Assembly: GCA_902801205.1 (NCBI GenBank)
Contig: CADCHE010000006.1
Span: 244,545 to 308,544, forward strand
Reading direction: 5' to 3'
Source: an uncultured Bacteroidia bacterium
GTDB lineage: Bacteria > Bacteroidota > Bacteroidia > Bacteroidales > UBA932
DNA: 64,000 nucleotides
Of this stretch, positions 50,755 to 59,117 are shown piece by piece (position 1 is the first letter of the stretch; every line of letters begins with the position of its first letter). Position numbers and translations under genes: made by a program. The notes beneath the pieces are model-generated. The model saw nothing but the letters and a program-made list of their open reading frames with translations. It made no database searches and was not told the origin of the DNA.

Positions 50755-52548
50755 ATGGCAGAAGTAGACCACATAATGACGAAGCGCGGTTTCCGTTTGC
50801 GCGACTCCCTGAAAAAGATGCCGGAACGGCGGTTGCTGCTGGGACTCAGCCTGGTAGTGGGCGCCCTTGCGGGCCTGGCGGCGGTCCTGCTCAAGTGCCT
50901 GATCCACTGGATCCAGACTCTTCTGCAGTCGGCGGCGGGCGGCGGCACCCTGCTGCTGTACGTCTTGCTGCCCGGCGTGGGCATGATGCTCTCCTTCCTC
51001 TTCTGCCGTTACCTGATCCGCGACGACATCGGCCACGGCGTGACCAAGGCCCTCCATGCCGTCTCCACCAGTGAATCGCGCATCCGTCCGCACAACATGT
51101 GGTCATCGGTGCTCGCCAGTTCCGTGACCATCGGTTTCGGCGGTTCCGTCGGAGCGGAGGCTCCGATCGTCTACACCGGCGCCGCCATCGGTTCCAACGT
51201 CGCGCGCTACCTGGGCCTGTCGTACCGCAACATGACCATCCTGCTGGGCTGCGGAGCGTCCGCCGCCGTTGCCGGCATCTTCAATGCCCCGCTGGCCGGG
51301 GTGCTGTTCACCCTGGAGATCCTCCTGTTCAACATCTCCATGACGTCGATGATGCCCCTGCTCCTTGCGACCGTCTCTGCAACGGTCGTCTCGAGCCTGC
51401 TTCTGGGGACGGACACGCCTTTCCATGTAGCACTGACGCCCTTCTCCATGCGGAACATTCCGTTCTACGTGCTGCTCGGGCTGTTCTGCGGCGGTTGTTC
51501 CATCTATTTCATCCGGATGACCCTGTCGCTGGAAGACCGGATCGGGAAGTTCCGCAACCCCTGGTTGAAATGGCTGTGCTGTGCGGCGGGCCTCGGACTG
51601 CTGATCTGGCTCTTCCCGCCGCTGTACGGCGAGGGCTATGCTTCGCTGGGCGACCTGCTCGACGGCCGTGAACTGACCCTCGACGGGCAGACCCCGCTGG
51701 CCTTCCTTTCGCACGGCCGCTGGTCCGTCCCGGTGTTCTTCCTGCTGATCCTGCTGCTGAAAGTCTTTTCGATGACGCTCACCAACGCGGGCGGCGGCGT
51801 GGGCGGCACCTTCGGCCCGACGCTCTTTGTCGGTGCCATCGCCGGATTCTTCGTCGCCCGGTCCCTCAACCTGCTGCTCGACGGCACGTCGCTGACCGTC
51901 CCGGAACAGAATTTCGTGCTGGTGGGCATGGCCGGCCTGATGGCGGGCGTGATGCAGGCGCCGATGACGGCCATCTTCCTCATCGCGGAGATTTCGGGCG
52001 GCTACGAACTGTTCCTGCCCCTGATCCTGACGTCGACCATCGCGTTCGGTACCACCCGGATGGGCGAGACTTACTCCATTTATACAAAGCGGCTCGCCCT
52101 GCGCGGCGAACTGCTGACGCACGACAGCGACCAGGCCGTCCTCACCCTCCTGAAGGTGGAGGACATGATCGAGAACGATTTCTCCACCGTGCGGATTGAT
52201 GACACGCTCGGGAAGATGGTGGAGACGGTGTCGGAATCTTCCCGCAACCTGTTCCCGGTCATTGACGGGAAGGGGCGCTTCCAGGGGTATGTCTCCCTGG
52301 AGATGATCCGCAAAGAGATGTTCCGGACCGACCTTTACGACAAGAAACACGTATACAACTATATGCTCAGCGCGCCCGAATATGTGTTCGTGGACGAGAA
52401 GATGGAATCCGTCATGCGGAAGTTCGAGCGGACGGACGCCTGGAACCTGCCGGTCGTCCGGCACGACCGCACCTATGTGGGCTTCGTGTCGAAGTCGAAG
52501 ATCTTCTCCGCCTATCGGCAGGAGCTGAGGGAAGTATCCCAGGACTAG
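50755..52548 (+). CDS. ClC-family chloride channel/antiporter with CBS domains
   Basis: 597 residues. About ten membrane helices to residue 440, then two CBS domains (about 455-590, VEDMIENDFSTVRIDDTLGKM and MESVMRKFERTDAWNLPVV). The ClC anion-pathway motifs are GSVGAEAPIVYTG with the gating Glu (GREGP position), GIFNAPLAGVLFTLEI and GGGVGGTFGPTLFVGAIAG; the first motif reads GHGV in place of GSGIP. The gating Glu suggests a Cl-/H+ antiporter. CBS domains may sense adenine nucleotides. 6 nt before tex. Confidence 0.95.
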   Translation: MAEVDHIMTKRGFRLRDSLKKMPERRLLLGLSLVVGALAGLAAVLLKCLIHWIQTLLQSAAGGGTLLLYVLLPGVGMMLSFLFCRYLIRDDIGHGVTKALHAVSTSESRIRPHNMWSSVLASSVTIGFGGSVGAEAPIVYTGAAIGSNVARYLGLSYRNMTILLGCGASAAVAGIFNAPLAGVLFTLEILLFNISMTSMMPLLLATVSATVVSSLLLGTDTPFHVALTPFSMRNIPFYVLLGLFCGGCSIYFIRMTLSLEDRIGKFRNPWLKWLCCAAGLGLLIWLFPPLYGEGYASLGDLLDGRELTLDGQTPLAFLSHGRWSVPVFFLLILLLKVFSMTLTNAGGGVGGTFGPTLFVGAIAGFFVARSLNLLLDGTSLTVPEQNFVLVGMAGLMAGVMQAPMTAIFLIAEISGGYELFLPLILTSTIAFGTTRMGETYSIYTKRLALRGELLTHDSDQAVLTLLKVEDMIENDFSTVRIDDTLGKMVETVSESSRNLFPVIDGKGRFQGYVSLEMIRKEMFRTDLYDKKHVYNYMLSAPEYVFVDEKMESVMRKFERTDAWNLPVVRHDRTYVGFVSKSKIFSAYRQELREVSQD

Positions 52549-52554
52549 TCGCTT

Positions 52555-54714
52555 ATGAAACAGATCTACATTGATTACATCGCCCGGGAACTCTCGGTCA
52601 AGGACTGGCAGGTGGAGAATTGCATCCACCTGTTCGAGGAGGGGAGCACCATCCCGTTCATCAGCCGCTACCGCAAGGAGAAGACGGGTGGCCTGGACGA
52701 CGAGGCCGTCGCCCGGATCAAGCACTGGGCGGACGTCTTCACGGAGATGGAGAAACGGAAGGAAAGCATCCTTTCCACCATCGACGGCCAGGGCAAACTG
52801 ACCGATGCACTCCGTGCGCAGATCGAATCCTGCGTGGTCTCGCGCGAACTGGAAGATCTGTACCTCCCGTTCCGGCCGAAGCGCCGTACGCGTGCCACGG
52901 TGGCCCGCGAGAAGGGGCTGGAACCGCTGGCGGAACGGCTGATGTCATGCGTTCCGGACGATCCCCGGAAAGAGGCGGCTCCCTTTGTCGGCGGGCAGGT
53001 GGCGGACGTGGAGGAGGCCCTCGCCGGGGCGCGGGACATCATCGCCGAGCACCTCTCGGAGTCGGCGCCGGTCCGTGAGACCCTGCGCCGCACGTTCCGT
53101 GCCCGACGGATCGTCGGGTCGCCCACGAAAGCGGCCTCGACGGCGCCCGAGGCGTCCAAGTACCGCTCGTATTTCAACTTCTCGATGCCGCTGCAGCGGA
53201 TCCCTTCGCACAATCTGCTGGCCATGCTCCGCGCCCGCAACGAAGGTTTCCTTTCGCTGGGCATCGATGCGGATCCGGAGCGCTGTACGGCGCGGATGTA
53301 TGACGATTTCTGCCGGACGCGCCGCCGTCCCGCCCCGCGTCTCGCCGAGCAGCTCCACGCGGCGGTCGACGACGCGTACAAGCGCCTGCTGGAGCCTTCC
53401 ATTACCAATGAAGTGCTCTCCGAGGCCAAGGAGAAGGCAGACCTGGAATCGATCGCCGTCTTCGGTGAGAACCTGACCCAGCTCCTGCTTTCCCCGCCGG
53501 TCGGCCAGAAACGGACGATGGCCATCGACCCCGGTTTCCGCAACGGCTGCAAGATCGTCTGCCTGGACGAGCGCGGCGGCCTGCTGCACCACGAGATCCT
53601 CTTCCCGCATCCGCCGCAGAACGAGAAGGTGAAGTCGATCATGCGCCTGTCGGACATGGTGGAAACGTACGGCGTGGAGGTGATCGCCATCGGCAACGGG
53701 ACGGCGGCCCGCGAGACGGAGGAATTCGTCCGCCGGGTGGGCCTTCCGGAGACGGTGAAGGTGTACACCGTCAGTGAAGACGGTGCTTCCATCTATTCCG
53801 CGTCCGAGGTGGCGCGCAAGGAGTTTCCCGACGAGGACGTCACGGTGCGCGGCGCCGTCTCGATCGGCCGCCGGCTCATGGACCCGCTCGCCGAACTGGT
53901 GAAGATCGATCCCAAGTCGCTCGGCATCGGGCAGTACCAGCACGACGTGGACCAGGGGCTGCTCCGCGAGAAACTGGACAACACCGTCGTCTCCTGCGTG
54001 AACCGGGTGGGCGTTAACCTCAACACCGCCAGCGCCTACCTGCTGAGCTATGTGTCGGGCATCGGCCCCGTGCTGGCCGGGAACATCGTCTCCTATCGCG
54101 ACGCGGCGGGGGGCTTTTCGTCCCGGAAGGAACTGATGAAGGTGCCCAAGCTCGGTCCGAAAGCGTTCGAGCAATGTGCGGGCTTCCTCCGGGTCGCCGG
54201 GGCGGAGAATCCGCTGGACAATTCCGCGGTGCATCCCGAGTCGTACCATCTGGTGGACCGCATGGCGGCCGACCTGGGCGTTACGACGAAGGAACTGGTC
54301 GGGAACGAGTCGCTCTGCGCCCGGATCGATCCGGCGAAATATGTGGAGGGCGATTTCGGCCTGCCGACGGTGACGGACATCGTGAAGGAACTCCGCAAGC
54401 CCGGCCGCGATCCCCGCGAGGCGGCGCAGGAGTTCCGGTTCGCCGACGACATCCACGAACTGGAGGACCTCAAGAGCGGCATGGAACTGCCCGGCATCGT
54501 GACGAACGTGACGAATTTCGGCGCTTTCGTCGACATCGGCATTCACGAGAACGGCCTCATCCATGTCTCGCAGATGCGCGGCGCCCTTCCGAAGGACCAC
54601 CGCGGCCCGGTCGACCCCTCCAAGGTCGTGAAACTGCACCAGCAAGTCCGCGTCAGCGTCATCGACGTTGACCTCGAACGCGGCCGGGTCTCCCTGCGGT
54701 TGCTGGGGAAATAA
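52555..54714 (+). CDS. tex: Tex RNA-binding transcription accessory protein
   Basis: 719 residues, full Tex length. The N-terminal helical domain starts at ARELSVKDWQVENCIHLFEEG with TIPFISRYRKEKTGGLDD, then the YqgF-like domain (MAIDPGFRNGCKIVCLDE), helix-hairpin-helix repeats (YVSGIGPVLAGNIVSYRD, KVPKLGPKAFEQCAGFLRV) and the C-terminal S1 domain (MELPGIVTNVTNFGAFVDIGIHENGLIHVSQM). Nucleic-acid-binding factor linked to transcription. The YqgF-like domain in Tex is generally catalytically inactive. Confidence 0.97.
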   Translation: MKQIYIDYIARELSVKDWQVENCIHLFEEGSTIPFISRYRKEKTGGLDDEAVARIKHWADVFTEMEKRKESILSTIDGQGKLTDALRAQIESCVVSRELEDLYLPFRPKRRTRATVAREKGLEPLAERLMSCVPDDPRKEAAPFVGGQVADVEEALAGARDIIAEHLSESAPVRETLRRTFRARRIVGSPTKAASTAPEASKYRSYFNFSMPLQRIPSHNLLAMLRARNEGFLSLGIDADPERCTARMYDDFCRTRRRPAPRLAEQLHAAVDDAYKRLLEPSITNEVLSEAKEKADLESIAVFGENLTQLLLSPPVGQKRTMAIDPGFRNGCKIVCLDERGGLLHHEILFPHPPQNEKVKSIMRLSDMVETYGVEVIAIGNGTAARETEEFVRRVGLPETVKVYTVSEDGASIYSASEVARKEFPDEDVTVRGAVSIGRRLMDPLAELVKIDPKSLGIGQYQHDVDQGLLREKLDNTVVSCVNRVGVNLNTASAYLLSYVSGIGPVLAGNIVSYRDAAGGFSSRKELMKVPKLGPKAFEQCAGFLRVAGAENPLDNSAVHPESYHLVDRMAADLGVTTKELVGNESLCARIDPAKYVEGDFGLPTVTDIVKELRKPGRDPREAAQEFRFADDIHELEDLKSGMELPGIVTNVTNFGAFVDIGIHENGLIHVSQMRGALPKDHRGPVDPSKVVKLHQQVRVSVIDVDLERGRVSLRLLGK

Positions 54715-54720
54715 GCGAGA

Positions 54721-55893
54721 TCATCCCTTTTCCCGGGAGGCGCGGGCCTTTTCGGCATCATAGCGCCGGTCCCAGTCACGGTAGTACTCCATGCGGGGGT
54801 TCTCGAACAGCGACATCTGCTCGTAGGTTTCGTGCGTCAGTTTCGATACCCCGAGCCCTACCTGGCGCAGGGGCGTCACCCCGTCCCAGATTTCCGCGAA
54901 CAGCCGCCGTGCCTCGTTGAGGATGACGGCCGTCACATCCGTCGGCTGCTCCATCTGGCTCTGCCGCTGGATGACGCCGAAGTCCTTGTCCTTGATGAAG
55001 ATCGAGACGGTGGATGCGCGGAAACCGTCCCGGCGGATGCGGTGTGCCACGATGCAGGCGACGCGGAAAAACGCCCGGTCCAGTTCCTCGGGCGAGACGA
55101 GGTCGCGGGAAAAGGTCCGCTCGGCGCTGTAGCTCTTCGCTTCGTGTACCGCCGTTTCGACGGGAGAACCATCCCGGCCGTTGGCGTTTTCGTGCAGTTG
55201 CTCGGCGAATTTTTTCCCGACCATGCGGGACAGCGATCCCGTCCCGAGCGCGGCCAGTTCACCGATCGTACGGATGCCGGAGGCGAGCAGCCGTTCTTCC
55301 GTCTTCTTGCCCACCCAGAGCAGGTCGCGCACGCCGAGCGGCCACATTTTCTGCGGGACTTCCTCACTCCAGAGGGTGTGTACCTTGTCGGGTTTCTCGA
55401 AGTCGGACGCCATCTTCGCCAGCAGTTTGTTGGAGCCGATGCCCACATTGACGGTGAAGCCCAGTTTCGTCTTGACTTCGTCCTTGAGGCGCGTGCCGGT
55501 TTCGACGGCATCTTCCTTTCCGCATCGCCGGCTCATGTCCAGGAAGCATTCGTCGATTGAAAACTGCTGAAGGACAGGGGAATACGACCGGCAGATGTCG
55601 ATGAAGGCATCGGAGCACTGCCGGTACCACGCCCAGTCGCCGGGGACGATCACGAGCTGCGGATATTTCCGCAGGGCCATCGTGACGGGCTCCGCCGTCT
55701 TGATGCCGAGCCGTTTGGCGGGGATGGACGCTGCCGTAACGATGCTCCTGCGGTCGGACGGGTCGCCGGAAACGACGGAGGGGATGAGCCGGAGGTCCTG
55801 TCCGCCTTCGCGGACGAGCTTGACGGCCGCCCAGCTCAGGAAGGCGGAATTGACGTCGATATGGAAGATGATGCGCGCGGAATCCGGTACCAT
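54721..55893 (-). CDS. dinB: DNA polymerase IV (Y family)
   Basis: 390 residues, error-prone translesion polymerase. RIIFHIDVNSAFLSWAA holds the first metal Asp; QFSIDECFLDMS the Asp-Glu pair; VNVGIGSNKLLAKMASDFEKPD and LPL-type helix-hairpin-helix (LWVGKKTEERLLASGIRTIGELA) follow, then the little-finger domain. A C-terminal QMSLF segment near 365 looks like a beta-clamp binding motif. Last gene of a five-gene minus-strand run. Confidence 0.96.
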   Translation of the reverse strand: MVPDSARIIFHIDVNSAFLSWAAVKLVREGGQDLRLIPSVVSGDPSDRRSIVTAASIPAKRLGIKTAEPVTMALRKYPQLVIVPGDWAWYRQCSDAFIDICRSYSPVLQQFSIDECFLDMSRRCGKEDAVETGTRLKDEVKTKLGFTVNVGIGSNKLLAKMASDFEKPDKVHTLWSEEVPQKMWPLGVRDLLWVGKKTEERLLASGIRTIGELAALGTGSLSRMVGKKFAEQLHENANGRDGSPVETAVHEAKSYSAERTFSRDLVSPEELDRAFFRVACIVAHRIRRDGFRASTVSIFIKDKDFGVIQRQSQMEQPTDVTAVILNEARRLFAEIWDGVTPLRQVGLGVSKLTHETYEQMSLFENPRMEYYRDWDRRYDAEKARASREKG

Positions 55894-55898
55894 GGGGG

Positions 55899-56552
55899 TC
55901 AGAGGATTTCGATCTGGCGACGGACCGCTTCCAGATAGAAGGCTTTCCGCTGTTCGCGGGTGACGGGATGGATCTGCAGGGCTGCTTCCGAGCCGGCCGC
56001 GTCCAGGTCGCAGACAAACAGGGACCGGGGCTCGGAAAGGTAGAGCCGGTCGTAACGGATTTCCTGCTTCTGCTGCAGATGGGCGGTATAACGCATGGTC
56101 TTCAAGGCCTCTGCTTCGCCGATCGGGTCCTTGCAGAAGACATAGAGGCCCATTTTGTCGAAGGTGCCGTAGAAACCGTTCCCGACCTTGTACACCTTGC
56201 TCCGGATGATCCGGCGGAGCGGGAGGGCCATCGACCAGTAGGAAAGTTCCTTCGAGCCGATGAGACCGTCTTCGCGGAGACCGTAGGCGTAGCCGCTCTC
56301 GAGGATCTGGCCGAGTTCATCGTCCTCGGGCGTGTCGGAGATGCCCGCCACTTCCTTCAGCAGTTCCTCGTGTGCCTCCTTGCTTTCCGGCATCGCCCGG
56401 GTCACTTCGATGCCGATGGAGCGGTCTCCTTCGGACTGGAGGTCGGGCCGGTCGCGGTTGACGAGCCGGTCGTACTCGGGGCCCAGCAGGGCGGCGAGGG
56501 AAATCTGTGCGTATTGCTCGAAGAAGCAGGTTCCGTATTTGCGTGTAGCCAT
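55899..56552 (-). CDS. Unknown protein with PD-(D/E)xK-like motif
   Basis: 217 residues, cytoplasmic, no membrane segment. Near the N-terminus RPDLQSEGDRSIGIEVTRA gives Pro 36-Asp 37 and, after 11 residues, Ile-Glu 49-Val-Thr 51, which resembles the PD...(D/E)xK nuclease core with Thr in the Lys position. A middle part is rich in basic/aromatic residues (RRIIRSKVYKVGNGFYGTFDKMGLYVFCKD) and the end has RSLFVCDLDAAGSEA. I know similar Bacteroidota proteins only as hypothetical. It lies 5 nt before dinB in the transcript and 5 nt after dtd. Confidence 0.82.
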   Translation of the reverse strand: MATRKYGTCFFEQYAQISLAALLGPEYDRLVNRDRPDLQSEGDRSIGIEVTRAMPESKEAHEELLKEVAGISDTPEDDELGQILESGYAYGLREDGLIGSKELSYWSMALPLRRIIRSKVYKVGNGFYGTFDKMGLYVFCKDPIGEAEALKTMRYTAHLQQKQEIRYDRLYLSEPRSLFVCDLDAAGSEAALQIHPVTREQRKAFYLEAVRRQIEIL

Positions 56553-56557
56553 GGCCG

Positions 56558-57007
56558 TTATTTGTTTTTGGAATCCATGCAGATGGTGACGGGCCCGTCG
56601 TTCACGAGCGCGACTTGCATGTCCGCGCCGAACGTGCCCGTCCCGACTTCCCGGCCGAGGGCGTCGGACAGTTGCCGGCAGAAACGCTCGTAGAGGGGTA
56701 CCGCCGTTTCGTGTCCTGCTGCTCCGACATAGGAGGGCCGGTTGCCTTTCCGGGTCGAGGCCATCAAGGTGAACTGGCTGACAACCAGGGCCTCGCCGCC
56801 GGTCGCGAGGATGCTCCGGTTCATGACGCCATCCGCATCGTCGAAGATCCGAAGGCCCGTTGTCTTGCGGATCAGGTAGTCGATGTCTTCGTCTCCGTCG
56901 TCGTGTCCGACACCGAGCAGGATCAGCAGGCCCGGCCCGATGGCCGACTGGACGGCGCCGTCGATGGTGACGGACGCGGAAGAAACTCTCTGGATGACGA
57001 CACGCAT
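56558..57007 (-). CDS. dtd: D-aminoacyl-tRNA deacylase
   Basis: 149 residues, usual length. [17 protein letters not shown] at the start, [25 protein letters not shown] (catalytic SQxT) and [11 protein letters not shown] with the Gly-Pro motif. Frees tRNA from D-amino acids and mischarged glycine. Follows pyrC by 3 nt. Confidence 0.97.
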   Translation of the reverse strand: MRVVIQRVSSASVTIDGAVQSAIGPGLLILLGVGHDDGDEDIDYLIRKTTGLRIFDDADGVMNRSILATGGEALVVSQFTLMASTRKGNRPSYVGAAGHETAVPLYERFCRQLSDALGREVGTGTFGADMQVALVNDGPVTICMDSKNK

Positions 57008-57010
57008 GGC

Positions 57011-58390
57011 TTACCGGCTGACAGGATGGAAAACAAGGGGGGCGCCGGGCCGGCGGTCCGCCGTCGGGCGGCCGTCGACGATGACCGGAAGGCCGTCGAC
57101 GTAAACGTCTTTGACGGCTCCGTACAGGGTCTCGCCTTCATAGGGAGTCCAGCCGCATTTGTAATCGGCGCCATGGGCACGGAAAGATTCGTCCGGATCC
57201 ACGACGGCCAGATCGGCGAAGGCGCCGGTCTCCAGCCGTCCGCGGCCTTCGATGCCGAGGATGCGGGCGATGTTCTCTGAGAAGGCGGCGGCCACCCGCG
57301 TGAGCGGGATGCCGTGCCTTCGGGCGAGGGTGAGGATGACGGGCAGGGAATGCCGGACAGAGGGAATGCCGGACGGGCAGGACGCGTAGGGACGCCTTTT
57401 CTCCTCCGGCAGGTGCGGCGCATGGTCGGAGCCGAGGGTGTCGAGCGTTCCGTCGGCGAAGGCCTCCAGCAGGGCGTCGCGGTCGGCGGCCGTCTTGACG
57501 GCCGGGTTGCATTTGACCGCACCGCCCAGGCGCTCATAATCCTTGTCCGTGAACCAAAGGTAGTTGGCGGATGTCTCCGCCGTGATGCCGGGGTGGCTTT
57601 TCTTGGCTTCCCGGATCAGCGCGGCTTCTTCGGCGGTGGAAACGTGCAGGATATGCAGGCGCGTGCCCAGCCGGACGGCCATGTCCAGGGCCTTTTCCGT
57701 GGAGCGGAGGCAAGCCTCCCGGCTCCGGATGGCGGGATGGGCGGAGAAGGGGATGGCTTCGCCGTAGCGTTGCCGGGCGGCTTCCAGGCCGGCGCGGACG
57801 AGGCCTTCGTCTTCGCTGTGGATGAGGACAGGCTTGCCTCGGAGGGCGAAGATCTCCTCCAGGACAGCGTCGCGGTCCACCAGCAGGTTCCCGGTGCTGG
57901 AGCCCATGAAGACCTTGATCCCGCCGAACAGGGCGGCGTCTTCGCCCTGCAACGCGGCGCGGATTTCCGCCAGATTGTCGTTCGTGGCGCCCAGGTGGAA
58001 TCCCCAATGGCTCCGGACGGCGGCGGCCCGCTCCCGCTTTTCCCGCAGGGCCGCCAGGGAAACGGTGGGCGGCGTTGTGTTGGGCATGTCCACGAAGGAG
58101 GTGACGCCCCCTTTCAGTGCGGCTTCGGAGCCGCTTGCGAGGTCTTCCTTGGCCGTTCCGCCCGGTTCACGGAAATGCACGTGCGCGTCGATGCCCCCGG
58201 CCAGCAGGAGTTTCCCGCCCAAGTCGTGGTGCGCGGCCTGCGGGAAGGCCCGCTGCGCTTCGCCGGCGGCGTCTTCCGCGCGGTCCGCCTGCCACAACCC
58301 TGCAATCCGCCCGTCACGGACGGCCAGGGCGCCGGGCCCGCAGCGTGCCCCTGTCAACAGGGTAGCGTTCACGAAAAGGACGTCCGTCAT
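57011..58390 (-). CDS. pyrC: Dihydroorotase
   Basis: 459 residues, amidohydrolase fold, closing the dihydroorotate ring in pyrimidine synthesis. GIDAHVHFREPG with the metal-binding HxH, GGVTSFVDMPNTTPPTVS, GGIKVFMGSSTGN (the Lys carboxylated in relatives), VLIHSEDEGL, LHILHVSTAEE, LDTLGSDHAPH with the catalytic Asp, and ADLAVVDPDESF. All core residues are present, so this is an active form rather than a PyrC-like partner. Follows the glycosyltransferase gene with one base between. Confidence 0.94.
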   Translation of the reverse strand: MTDVLFVNATLLTGARCGPGALAVRDGRIAGLWQADRAEDAAGEAQRAFPQAAHHDLGGKLLLAGGIDAHVHFREPGGTAKEDLASGSEAALKGGVTSFVDMPNTTPPTVSLAALREKRERAAAVRSHWGFHLGATNDNLAEIRAALQGEDAALFGGIKVFMGSSTGNLLVDRDAVLEEIFALRGKPVLIHSEDEGLVRAGLEAARQRYGEAIPFSAHPAIRSREACLRSTEKALDMAVRLGTRLHILHVSTAEEAALIREAKKSHPGITAETSANYLWFTDKDYERLGGAVKCNPAVKTAADRDALLEAFADGTLDTLGSDHAPHLPEEKRRPYASCPSGIPSVRHSLPVILTLARRHGIPLTRVAAAFSENIARILGIEGRGRLETGAFADLAVVDPDESFRAHGADYKCGWTPYEGETLYGAVKDVYVDGLPVIVDGRPTADRRPGAPLVFHPVSR

Positions 58391-58391
58391 C

Positions 58392-59111
58392 TTATTTCCG
58401 ATGGAATCTTCTGAATTTCAGTCGCAGGACACCCCAAAAGGCTTCTCCGAAGATGCCGCCGCTCATCTTCGATACGCCCAGTTTGCGGTTGACGAAGATG
58501 ATCGGCACTTCCACGAGTTGGAATCCGAGCCGGTAGGCCGTGTATTTCATCTCGATCTGGAAACCGTAGCCTTTCATGCGGATATCGTCGAGGTCGATGG
58601 CCTCCAGCACCTGCCGGTTGTAGCATTTGAAGCCGGCGGTGCAGTCGTGGATCTTCATGCCGAGGATGGTCTTCACATACATCGAGGCGCAGTACGACAT
58701 CAGGATCCGGCCGATCGGCCAGTTGACGACGCTGATGCCGTCGCAGTAGCGTGACCCGATCGCGACGCCCCCGCAGGCGGCCGCGGCTTCGTACAGGCGC
58801 GTCAGGTCGTCGGGATTGTGCGAGAAGTCGGCATCCATCTCGAAGATGAAGTCGTACCCGGCCTCGAGCGCCCATTTGAATCCGGTGAGGTAGGCGGTGC
58901 CGAGTCCGAGCTTCCCGCTCCGTTCAATCAGGTAGAGGCGCTCCGGGAAGTCATCCTGCAGTTGCTTGACGATCGCGGCCGTCCCGTCGGGCGACCCGTC
59001 ATCGATGACCAGGACGTTGTATGACCCTTCCAGGGAGAAGACCTTGCGCAGGATGGCTTCGATGTTCTCCTTCTCGTTGTAGGTGGGGATGATGACGATT
59101 TTTCTTCCCAT
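58392..59111 (-). CDS. Polyprenol-phosphate mannosyltransferase-like GT2
   Basis: 239 residues, GT2 fold. IVIIPTYNEKENIEAILRKV, VLVIDDGSPDGTAAIV, the donor-site EMDADFSHNPDDL and a DPM1-like IGSRYCDGISVVNWPIGRILMSY. No C-terminal membrane helices, as in short DPM1 types. It should load mannose (or another hexose) on polyprenyl phosphate for exported glycan or protein glycosylation. First gene of the run to dinB, 6 nt after the tricorn gene stop. Confidence 0.93.
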   Translation of the reverse strand: MGRKIVIIPTYNEKENIEAILRKVFSLEGSYNVLVIDDGSPDGTAAIVKQLQDDFPERLYLIERSGKLGLGTAYLTGFKWALEAGYDFIFEMDADFSHNPDDLTRLYEAAAACGGVAIGSRYCDGISVVNWPIGRILMSYCASMYVKTILGMKIHDCTAGFKCYNRQVLEAIDLDDIRMKGYGFQIEMKYTAYRLGFQLVEVPIIFVNRKLGVSKMSGGIFGEAFWGVLRLKFRRFHRK

Positions 59112-59117
59112 AATGCG

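Noticed and set aside
50691-50984. N-terminal extension of the small hydrolase to about 305 residues
   Set aside because: It is antisense to the ClC start region, is Ser/Arg/Pro-rich without motifs and would remove the N-terminal signal peptide from the terminus.
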